Source: Chloroflexota bacterium (lineage in GTDB: Bacteria > Chloroflexota > UBA11872 > UBA12225). Taken from it: DNA of 64,000 nucleotides. Location of the stretch: positions 363,466-427,465 of the forward strand of contig JAUJOR010000001.1 of NCBI GenBank assembly GCA_030447525.1. Reading direction: 5' to 3'. The notes under the pieces were generated by a model that did no database searches, was not told the origin of the DNA, and saw only the letters and a program-made list of their open reading frames with translations. Positions 57,668 to 64,000 of this stretch are shown here, in pieces. Position numbers and translations under genes: made by a program. Position 1 is the stretch's first letter. The number at the start of each line of letters is the position of its first letter.

Positions 57668-57676
57668 TGGTAGAAT
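57668..57676 (+). promoter_or_regulatory. Candidate extended -10 for the ABC ATPase gene
   Basis: TGGTAGAAT (TGn + TAGAAT), about 220 nt before the ABC ATPase start and divergent from the DUF4126 promoter. No convincing -35. The 384-nt gap between the two genes otherwise shows no gene. Confidence 0.4.
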
Positions 57677-57896
57677 GCATGACGATACATAGCGAGGGAG
57701 GTGAGTTGCGCGGGACGGGAGAGCCATAGCACCGGGCTTCGGTAAGGAACGGCTTCATGCCGCAAAGTTCTGTCCTTGCCGGACGAAGCAGCGTCATACG
57801 AGCCGCCACGTGCGTCTTGGCCGTGCCCCCCGCTCGCCGGGGCGCTCGTGCTGAGCCATCTGGACGGGCCCAGGAAGAGTCAGGAGCACAGATACG

Positions 57897-59000
57897 ATGG
57901 CCAGCGTAACACTCGATCGTGTCACCAAGCGCTTTGGCGAGGTGACCGCGGTCAAGGGCGTGAGCATCGACGTCAAGGACAAGGAGTTCCTCGTCCTTGT
58001 CGGTCCCTCGGGATGCGGCAAATCCACCACCCTGCGCATGATCGCCGGCCTGGAAGAGATCACCGAGGGGGCGGTCTACATTGGTGACCGCCTGGTGAAT
58101 GACGTGGCCCCCAAGGACCGGGACATCGCCATGGTCTTCCAGTCGTACGCCCTCTACCCTCACATGAGCGTGTACGACAACCTCGCCTTTGGCCTCAAGC
58201 TGCGGCGCACGCCGAAGAAAGAGATCGACCGGCGGGTGCACGACGCCGCCGAGCTGTTGCAGCTGGCCGACCTCCTGAACCGCAAGCCGAAGCAGCTCTC
58301 CGGCGGGCAGCGCCAGCGCGTCGCCCTGGGACGGGCCATCGTACGCGAGCCCAAGGTGTTCTTGATGGACGAGCCCCTGTCCAACCTGGACGCCAAGCTC
58401 CGCGTCTCCACGCGGGCGCAGATCATCAAGCTGCACCAGCGCCTCCAGACCACCGTCATCTACGTCACCCATGACCAGGTGGAGGCGATGACCATGGGCA
58501 CCCGCATCGCCGTGCTGCGCGATGGCGTGCTGCAGCAGATCGACGCGCCGCAGGTGCTCTACGATCACCCGGTCAACATGTTCGTCGCCGGTTTCATCGG
58601 CAGCCCGTCGATGAACTTCGTCGACGCCAGGCTGGATGGGACGCCGGACGAGATGTTCGTCAACGCCGGGAGTTTGCGTGTCCCGGTGCCGGCAGAGTTC
58701 ACCGGTAAGCTGACCAGCCTGATTGGCAAGGAGTGCTTCTTCGGCATCCGGCCGGAGGACATGTACGAGCCGAAGTATGCCCCGCCGGAGGTCGTCCAGA
58801 ACGCCCGCATCCGCGCCCGCGTGGACGTGACCGAGCCCCTGGGGGCGGAGATCTACCTCTACCTCCTGGTAGGCGATCACTCCCTGATCGCCCGGGTCGA
58901 CCCGCGGACGCGCGTGGACATCGGCGATGAAGTGGAGCTCGTGCTGGACATGAGCAAGATGCACATCTTCGATCGCCAGACGCAAGAGGCCTACATCTAA
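57897..59000 (+). CDS. Sugar ABC transporter ATPase (UgpC/MsmK/MalK type)
   Basis: Cytoplasmic ATPase of a carbohydrate ABC importer. 367 residues. Walker A GPSGCGKST, Q-loop MVFQSYALYPHMSVYDNLAF, signature LSGGQRQRVALGRAIVREP, Walker B VFLMDEPLSNLDAK, H-loop VIYVTHDQVEAMTMGTRI. The C-terminal 120 residues form the TOBE/OB regulatory domain (FFGIRPEDMYEPKY). No binding protein or permease genes are adjacent, so it may be a shared ATPase serving several importers. AGGAG before ATG; a terminator follows. Confidence 0.93.
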   Translation: MASVTLDRVTKRFGEVTAVKGVSIDVKDKEFLVLVGPSGCGKSTTLRMIAGLEEITEGAVYIGDRLVNDVAPKDRDIAMVFQSYALYPHMSVYDNLAFGLKLRRTPKKEIDRRVHDAAELLQLADLLNRKPKQLSGGQRQRVALGRAIVREPKVFLMDEPLSNLDAKLRVSTRAQIIKLHQRLQTTVIYVTHDQVEAMTMGTRIAVLRDGVLQQIDAPQVLYDHPVNMFVAGFIGSPSMNFVDARLDGTPDEMFVNAGSLRVPVPAEFTGKLTSLIGKECFFGIRPEDMYEPKYAPPEVVQNARIRARVDVTEPLGAEIYLYLLVGDHSLIARVDPRTRVDIGDEVELVLDMSKMHIFDRQTQEAYI

Positions 59001-59046
59001 GCCGGACGCGTCAGCCGGAGACCAGATGCCGGCGTCGCCGGCGCAT

Positions 59047-59086
59047 CAGCCCCCCTCCGCGGATCGGGGAGGGGGGCTGTTCTTGT
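59047..59086 (+). terminator. Rho-independent terminator after the ABC ATPase gene
   Basis: AGCCCCCCTCC pairs with GGAGGGGGGCT across a short loop, followed by GTTCTTGTCCTT, which is moderately T-rich. Confidence 0.8.
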
Positions 59087-59235
59087 CCTTCCTGTCCCCC
59101 GTGTGCGTCCCCTGAAGTGCGTCCCCTGGTGAGCGCCCCGGCCGAGGACGGGGCCGGTACATGGGAGCGACTGCAGTGGCCGGGACTGCAGTCGCGGTGT
59201 CTCTTGCGGGGGTGGGGACTTGTCGTCGTGCCAGG

Positions 59236-59748
59236 CTATCTCCGCCTGGTGAAGAGCCTCAGCATGCCGGTTACCAGGGCCGCCCCGGCGCCGAAGGCAA
59301 ATGCCCCTCGGGCGTCGAAGAGGCACTTGACTTGCCCCTCAACGCGTCCGGCGACGACGGCAATGGCGAACACCTGCCTTGCTTGCACCAGGCCGCCGAC
59401 GAGCCATTGCGCCGCGCCCCCTGCTACGTTGAGCTTGGCCCCGGCAATCAGCCAGCCGCCCCCCTGTTGCACGGTGACATCGCGCCCCAGGGCCACGCCG
59501 GATGCTCCCTGGCGCAGCCCCACGGAGCGTGCTCGGACGCGCCCGATGAGCGATCGCGTCGCCTGAACGTCCTCGGCCACGAGCGCTGGGACGCGTCCGC
59601 CCTCAAGGTCGAGGCCAGGGCCATTAGGCGCCGGGCGCGGCGGCGAGGAGGCGTCAGCCGGGACGCCGGTGGAGGTGTGGGGCGTCTCGTGTCCGTCGGT
59701 TTCGGACGGGACGTTTCGGCCGCTGCGGACGAATCGCGGTCGCTGCAT
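59236..59748 (-). CDS. Hypothetical protein with hydrophobic repeats
   Basis: 170 residues. Residues 1-50 are polar and probably disordered; residues of about 55-160 alternate short Gly/Ala/Val-rich strands (ALVAEDVQATRSLIGRVRA, VALGRDVTVQQGGGWLIAGA, LVQARQVFAIAVVAGRVEG) in a way that recalls bactofilin-like or other beta-helical proteins, then a hydrophobic Gly/Ala segment and a basic end LRLFTRRR. No family can be named with certainty. ATG 59748 with AGGAG 10 nt upstream. Divergent from the MEDS gene. Confidence 0.6.
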   Translation of the reverse strand: MQRPRFVRSGRNVPSETDGHETPHTSTGVPADASSPPRPAPNGPGLDLEGGRVPALVAEDVQATRSLIGRVRARSVGLRQGASGVALGRDVTVQQGGGWLIAGAKLNVAGGAAQWLVGGLVQARQVFAIAVVAGRVEGQVKCLFDARGAFAFGAGAALVTGMLRLFTRRR

Positions 59749-59841
59749 TGTGCCTGCGCTCCTGTTGCGTTTCGTTCATGGTACCCGCCCCGCCGCCGGC
59801 GACCCCTCTCACACCAGCTCCGACCCGGCCGCCGGCCACCT

Positions 59842-59870
59842 TTGACACCGGGTAGGGCGCTCGGTATAGT
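59842..59870 (+). promoter_or_regulatory. Sigma-70 promoter of the MEDS-domain gene
   Basis: TTGACA (59842-59847), 17-nt spacer, TATAGT (59865-59870): perfect -35 and five of six at -10. Predicted start near 59877, leader of about 165 nt. Strongest promoter match on the plus strand. Confidence 0.85.
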
Positions 59871-60041
59871 CCACGCTTGGTTGTGGCTCTCGAGCCACTC
59901 AGGTGGCCGGTGGCGCCGTCCGCGCCAGCAGTCCCCGGGTCCCCGGGTTGCGCCACGGCGACGCCGGAGAGCTGCACGGCTCAGCGCCGTCCCGCGATTG
60001 ACTCGCCGCCGACGACATCCGCAAAGCCATGGGCGACCGGG

Positions 60042-60689
60042 ATGATTGAGCTGGAGGTCAATGGCAAGCGGGAGCGTATCCGCCCCGGCCTGCACATCTG
60101 CCAGCTGTACAACCAGCGTGACGAGCTGACGCATACGGCCGCCTCGCTGCTCAGAGATGGGCTCCGTGGCTCCGACAAATGCTACTTCGCTGGGCCGGCC
60201 GAGCGCGTCGCCGACATGCGCAACGCCCTTAGCGGCGCCCAGTACGACGTCGAGCAGGCCCTCGGTACCCGGCAACTGCAGTTGGTGGACGACCGCGACG
60301 AGCTGCTCCAGAACGGGCGGTTCGACCCCTACCACCTGCTGGCGACGCACCTGGCCCTGATCGGTAAGGCGCAGAACGAGGGCTGGCAGACAGTGCGGGC
60401 GGTGGTAGATATGGGCTGGCTGGTACAGGATGTGACCACGCCGGATCAGATCCTCAAGTACGAGGCGGCGTCGGACGCCGTCTTTACCTTCCAGAGCCGG
60501 CCAATCGTGGCCTTGTTGCAGTACAACTACGCCGAGCTCCCGGGTGAGCTGGTCGTCGAGCTACTCAAGCTCCACCCCATCGCCGTAGTCGGCCGGTTCA
60601 TCAAGCGCAACCCGTACTACGTCAACGCCGAAGACTACACGGTGAAGATGATCCGCCGCACCCAGCAGAGCCAGGCCACCGGGGGCTGA
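60042..60689 (+). CDS. MEDS-domain sensory protein
   Basis: 215 residues. The fold pattern HICQLYNQRDELTHTAASLL, GLRGSDKCYFAGPAERVADM and AVVDMGWLVQDVTTPDQILK, with KYEAASDAVFTFQSRPIVAL and QYNYAELPGELVVELLKLHP near the end, fits the MEDS (methanogen/methylotroph DcmR sensory) domain, a RecA-like sensory domain often found with sigma-factor or kinase regulation. Here it stands alone, without an HTH or kinase. ATG 60042 chosen at the domain boundary; the ribosome-binding site is weak. Ends 16 nt before the larC stop (convergent). Confidence 0.8.
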   Translation: MIELEVNGKRERIRPGLHICQLYNQRDELTHTAASLLRDGLRGSDKCYFAGPAERVADMRNALSGAQYDVEQALGTRQLQLVDDRDELLQNGRFDPYHLLATHLALIGKAQNEGWQTVRAVVDMGWLVQDVTTPDQILKYEAASDAVFTFQSRPIVALLQYNYAELPGELVVELLKLHPIAVVGRFIKRNPYYVNAEDYTVKMIRRTQQSQATGG

Positions 60690-60705
60690 CGGCAGATCGC
60701 CGGCG

Positions 60706-62016
60706 TCAGGCCGGCTCGGGGAGGTGCGTCGCGCCGCCCGGGAGCTCCAAGCCGGTGGCTGCCCGGGAAGCGGCGTCGTAGACCAGGCGCAAGGGAACGT
60801 TGGCCCGCTCAGCCGCCACGCGGCAATCCTCGTACTCCGGGGCGGCGCCGCGTACCCGTCCTTCCAGCAGCCCCAGCTTGACTCGGACGGGACCGTAGGG
60901 GGTCTGCACTGTGTCCACCCGCCGATCCAACGTGCGGCGGACGATTTCCTGGATCCGGATGCCGAGCGTCGTCGTCTCGGCGAAGAGCGTGCCCAGGGCC
61001 TGCTCGACGTCCTCGGGCCGTACCAGGACCGAGAGCAAGGTGCCCGGTCGCCCCTTTTTCATCAGCGCCGGGATCATCGTCACGTCCAGCGCCCCTCCCC
61101 CGAGGAGACGCTCGCTGAGGTGCCCATACCACTCCGGGTTCATGTCGTCGATGTTCGTCTCCAGCTGTACGACGACGTCCTCTTGGACGCGGGTCACGTG
61201 CGCCTCGGACGAGGTGTGGGTGTGTGGCGCGTGCCGTGTGGCCTGGGGATGGCTAGGAGACCCAGGGCGAGCCGTACGCCGCTCCCAGCCATCGTGCAGG
61301 CTGCCGATGGAGAGGCGCAGGACGTTGGGGATGGAGAAGTCGCGCTGTCCGGCCCCATAGCCGATCGCCTCGACGCGCATAGGGGGGAAGGGGCCGAAGC
61401 CGTCGGTGAGGGTAGTCAGGACGAGGGCGCCGGTGGGTGTCAGGAACTCCGGGCCGTACTCTGAGGCGTAGATCGGCGCGCCGCGCCGCTTGAGCAGTTC
61501 TAGGGCGGCCGGGCCGGGCACGGGGAGGATGCCGTCACGCGTGGGGACGATGCCCCCCCCGACGTTGATCGGCGAGACGAAGAGGCGCTCGATCCCCAGG
61601 GCGTGCAGGCCGGCGCAGGCCCCGACGATGTCCAGGATGGAGTCGACGGCCCCGACCTCATGGAAATGGACGCTCTCAGCCGGCTGATCGTGCTCCAGCC
61701 CCTCTACTTCGGCCAGCTCCCGGAACAGGGCGATCGCCCGCTGCTGCACCGGCGTCGGTAGGGCGCTGGCCTCGATCAGGGGGATGATCTCCGTGACGTC
61801 CCGTTCCGGCTGGGGGTCCGAGACGAGGAGGCGCACCTGGGTGGCGTGGAGCGCACCCTTCTTGACCAGGCGCACCTGTGCCTCCCAGCCCCCCAGGGGC
61901 ACGGCGGCCAGCGCGGCCCGAAACGCCGCTTCCGGCCAGCCGGCGTCGATCAGGGCGCCGAGGATCATGTCTCCGCTGGCCCCGGCGAAGCACTCGAAGT
62001 AGGCGACGCGGGTCAT
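60706..62016 (-). CDS. larC: LarC, nickel-pincer cofactor metallochelatase
   Basis: 436-residue LarC: inserts nickel into the pincer nucleotide cofactor of lactate racemase-type enzymes (CTP-dependent cyclometallase in the family). YFECFAGASGDMILGALIDA opening, SVHFHEVGAVDSILDIVGAC, NVGGGIVPTRDGILPVPGPA, EFLTPTGALVLTTL, then a His-rich variable linker (HPQATRHAPHTHTSSEAH) and ETNIDDMNPEWYGHLSERLL with KKGRPGTLLSVLVRPED. It is one continuous reading frame, unlike lactobacillal larC, which is split and joined by ribosomal frameshifting. Overlaps larB by 4 nt. Confidence 0.94.
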   Translation of the reverse strand: MTRVAYFECFAGASGDMILGALIDAGWPEAAFRAALAAVPLGGWEAQVRLVKKGALHATQVRLLVSDPQPERDVTEIIPLIEASALPTPVQQRAIALFRELAEVEGLEHDQPAESVHFHEVGAVDSILDIVGACAGLHALGIERLFVSPINVGGGIVPTRDGILPVPGPAALELLKRRGAPIYASEYGPEFLTPTGALVLTTLTDGFGPFPPMRVEAIGYGAGQRDFSIPNVLRLSIGSLHDGWERRTARPGSPSHPQATRHAPHTHTSSEAHVTRVQEDVVVQLETNIDDMNPEWYGHLSERLLGGGALDVTMIPALMKKGRPGTLLSVLVRPEDVEQALGTLFAETTTLGIRIQEIVRRTLDRRVDTVQTPYGPVRVKLGLLEGRVRGAAPEYEDCRVAAERANVPLRLVYDAASRAATGLELPGGATHLPEPA

Positions 62017-62777
62017 GGCCCGGTCACCCCGGCCATACGATTGATCATCCCAGCGGCGTACCCGGCGCCGAAGCCGTTATCGATGTTCACCACCAGGATG
62101 CCCGGGGCGCACGATGTCAGCATGCCCAGCAGGGCGGCGATACCCCCAAAGGCCGCCCCGTACCCAATGCTCGTCGGTACGGCGATGACGGGACGATCGA
62201 CCAGGCCGCCGACGACGCTAGGCAGGGCCCCTTCCATCCCGGCGACGACGACCAGGGCATTAGCCTCCAGGAGGCGCTCCCGATTGGCCAGCAAGCGGTG
62301 GATGCCGGCGACGCCGACGTCCCAGAGGCGCTCCACCGTGCTCCCTGTGAGCTCTGCCGTCAGGGCCGCCTCCTCGGCTACGGGGATGTCGGTGGTGCCT
62401 CCCGTAGCGACGAGGACCGTCCCCGGGGCGCGTGGTGGGCTGGCGCGGACGGCGACGATGCAACGCGGTACGGGATGGTACACGGCATCCGGGACACGCT
62501 CCCGTACAGCCTCAAAGTCCGCCCCCTTGCAGCGCGTCGCCAGCACCGTCTGGCCGGCGGCCGCCAGGCGCTCGGCAATGGTGGCAATCTGCTCCGGCGT
62601 CTTGCCGCTGCCGTAGATTACCTCGGGGAAGCCCTTGCGCAGGGAGCGGTGATGGTCGATGCGGGCGAAGCCCACATCCTCTACGTCCAGGCGCTTGAGG
62701 CGCTGGGCAGCCTCCGCCGGAGTGACCGCCCCGGCGGCGACTGCCTGCAGCAAGGCGGTGGTAGTCGCTTCGTCCAT
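62013..62777 (-). CDS. larB: LarB, pincer-cofactor carboxylase/hydrolase
   Basis: 254-residue LarB, AIR-carboxylase-like; carboxylates the nicotinate ring of NaAD at the first step of nickel-pincer cofactor synthesis. LLQAVAAGAVTPAEAAQRLK, HRSLRKGFPEVIYGSGKTPE, VLVATGGTTDIPVAEEAALT, DVGVAGIHRLLANRERLLEA, VVVAGMEGALPSVVGGLVD, PTSIGYGAAFGGIAALLGML and NIDNGFGAGYAAGMINR. ATG 62777 sits at the conserved N-terminus; the longer in-frame extension is Pro/Gly-rich and not conserved. LarE is not in the window. Confidence 0.94.
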   Translation of the reverse strand: MDEATTTALLQAVAAGAVTPAEAAQRLKRLDVEDVGFARIDHHRSLRKGFPEVIYGSGKTPEQIATIAERLAAAGQTVLATRCKGADFEAVRERVPDAVYHPVPRCIVAVRASPPRAPGTVLVATGGTTDIPVAEEAALTAELTGSTVERLWDVGVAGIHRLLANRERLLEANALVVVAGMEGALPSVVGGLVDRPVIAVPTSIGYGAAFGGIAALLGMLTSCAPGILVVNIDNGFGAGYAAGMINRMAGVTGP

Positions 62778-63146
62778 TGGACCGTTGGACTGTGGGCTCA
62801 ACCGTGGGCGCACCGCAGACCGCCAGGGGACTATACCAACCGGCCGCCCGCCCGCGGCCGGCGCCGGGCAACCTCCAGAGGGTCTAGTTGGCACGCTTCT
62901 TGCTCATAGCGTCAGGATCACGGCCCGGCGCCGCTCCAGGCGCCCGGACTGCCCCCAGGTCCCGTCCCGGCGGCACCCCCTTTTCAGCGGGCCGTGACCA
63001 CAGGTGAGGCGAGAGGTAACGCCTCACACCCCCCGTCCAGCGGGGTTGTGCTTGTGGGACGCGCCGGCTGTGACCACGGCCAGCCGGTAGCCCCGTGTCC
63101 ACCGTGGGACTCATGAGCGGCATGAGTCTGGAATTGTGAGGTGTGT
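62778..63146. other. Divergent intergenic region larB / glycosyltransferase
   Basis: About 370 bases. It holds the candidate larB promoter at 62830-62838; the rest shows no gene or clear structure. Confidence 0.45.
62830..62838 (-). promoter_or_regulatory. Candidate extended -10 promoter of larBC
   Basis: Minus strand TGGTATAGT (TGn + TATAGT), about 53 nt before the larB start; no clear -35. Confidence 0.5.
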
Positions 63147-64000
63147 ATGGAATCCGGCAGTCGTCCTCCGTTGCTGTGCTTTTCGCATCTGCGCTGGGAC
63201 TTTGTCTGGCAGCGCCCGCAGCAGTTGATGTCACGCTTTGCCCGGGAGCGGCGGGTGTACTTTATCGAGGAGCCGGTGTTCCGGGCGCCGGCGGGGGAGG
63301 CGCCGGACGGGGCGGTGCTGGAGGTGCGTCAAAGCGAGGGGGTGACGGTGGTGCAGCCGGTGTGTCGGCAGCCGGCGCTGGAGGAGGGGTGGCGTCTGGA
63401 GGCGCTGTACGCCCGGCGGGTGGCCGAGCCTGGTGGCGGCCGAGGGGCTGACGGCGTACACCGCCTGGTTCTACTCCCCCATGTTCCTGCCGGCCCTGCA
63501 GCGCCTGACGCCGGGGCTGGTGGTCTACGACGCCATGGACGAGCTGTCCCTGTTCCAGGATGCCCCGGCGGCGCTCCTGCCCCGGGAGCGCCAGCCTCCT
63601 GGCGCGGGCGGACGTGGTGTTCACCGGGGGGTCAGCCTGGGGCGGGCCAAGGCGCAGCGCCATCCCAACGTGCATCCCTTCCCCAGTGGGGTGGAGGTGG
63701 AGCACTACCGCCAGGCGCTGGCCCCCCAGACGGTGGTGCCGGCCCCGCTGGCCCGGCTCCCCGCCCGCGGGCGGGCTTCTTCGGCGTCCTGGACGAGCGC
63801 CTCGACCTGGCGTTGCTGGCGGCCGTGGCCGCGGCCCGGCCGCAGGTGCAGTTCGTCTTGCTGGGGCCGGTGGCCAAGATCGACCCTGCCCGGCTCCCGC
63901 AGGGCCCAACCTGCACTACCTGGGGCAGCAGGCGTACGGCGACCTGCCGGCCTACGTCAAGGGGTTTGACGTGTGCCTGCTGCCCTTTGCCCGCACGGCG
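63147..64000 (+). pseudogene. Glycosyltransferase (TuaH-like), frameshifted and cut by the window edge
   Basis: ATG 63147 with GAGG upstream opens PPLLCFSHLRWDFVWQRPQQ and LMSRFARERRVYFIEEPVF, the hallmark N-terminus of a GT-B glycosyltransferase group often encoded with UDP-galactopyranose mutase. After about 63430 the similarity moves to another frame (VAAEGLTAYTAWFYSPMFLP, GLVVYDAMDELSLFQ), then to others (SLLARADVVFTGG, HPNVHPFPSGVEVEHYRQAL, GFFGVLDERLDLALLAAVAA, PQVQFVLLGPVAKIDPA), and finally to GDLPAYVKGFDVCLLPF at the edge. Five or so single-base shifts are needed although residues remain well conserved, which favours sequence error or very recent loss. Confidence 0.75.

Noticed and set aside
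57640..57896. Riboswitch or sRNA in the ABC ATPase leader
   Set aside because: Some short stems (AAGGAAC...GTCCTTG) but no recognisable aptamer core.

Overview
The window reads as a GC-rich bacterial chromosome segment, most likely from the phylum Chloroflexota (Thermomicrobia-like or a related class) or a close neighbour. This is an inference from gene content and layout: a compact division and cell-wall (dcw) cluster, an atpZ/I-B-E-F-H-A-G-D-C operon followed by murA and mreB, futalosine-route menaquinone synthesis (MqnC), duplicated DUF4126 membrane proteins, and a secreted BNR protein with YFQRARLE-type modules. No 16S rRNA or other decisive marker is present, and I did not count GC.

Layout. 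(1) 1-2.2 kb, plus strand: a truncated parA overlapping a divergent second ftsZ. (2) 2.2-3.2 kb: an XRE regulator between two fragments of an integrase-core insertion sequence. (3) 3.2-17.6 kb, minus strand: mqnC, then the dcw cluster, transcribed rsmH-ftsL-ftsI-mraY-ftsW-murG-murC-murB-ftsQ-ftsA-ftsZ. murD, murE, murF and ddl are absent. A consensus sigma-70 promoter precedes ftsA, and a perfect 28-bp inverted repeat separates ftsA from ftsZ. (4) 17.8-23.2 kb, minus: zinc-ribbon coiled-coil protein, pyruvate kinase, secreted BNR protein, glycerate kinase. (5) 23.3-28 kb: sugar isomerase and oxidoreductase, a small hypothetical protein, Lgt-like protein, RsmI. (6) 28-37.2 kb: NYN-domain protein (minus), then SRPBCC protein, TatD, polyprenyl synthase, a MenG-FemAB fusion, an MBL-fold protein and CTP synthase (plus). 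(7) 37.2-41 kb: rho with a long leader, a bidirectional terminator, tRNA-Leu(CAG), and a frameshifted IS110-family transposase. (8) 41-57.6 kb: the complete F-type ATP synthase operon, murA, mreB and an AAA/vWA pair, bracketed by two DUF4126 genes. (9) 57.9-64 kb: sugar ABC ATPase, a small hypothetical protein, MEDS-domain protein, larC-larB, and a frameshifted glycosyltransferase that runs off the edge.

The signal I find most interesting is regulatory. Five 18-bp palindromes resembling the operator of the NADH/NAD+ sensor Rex lie in three promoters: one at the atp operon promoter and a tandem pair at each of the two DUF4126 genes flanking that operon. In all three promoters the -35 is TTGCNN, the spacer is 17 bp, and an operator begins 3-4 bp after the -10. 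In both DUF4126 promoters a second operator also contains the -35. This suggests a redox-controlled module that ties ATP synthase to two uncharacterised membrane proteins.

Caution: the vWA gene, the IS110 transposase and the terminal glycosyltransferase each keep recognisable protein sequence spread over two or three reading frames. Sequencing or assembly indels should be excluded before calling them pseudogenes. All family assignments come from reading motifs; no database search was run.
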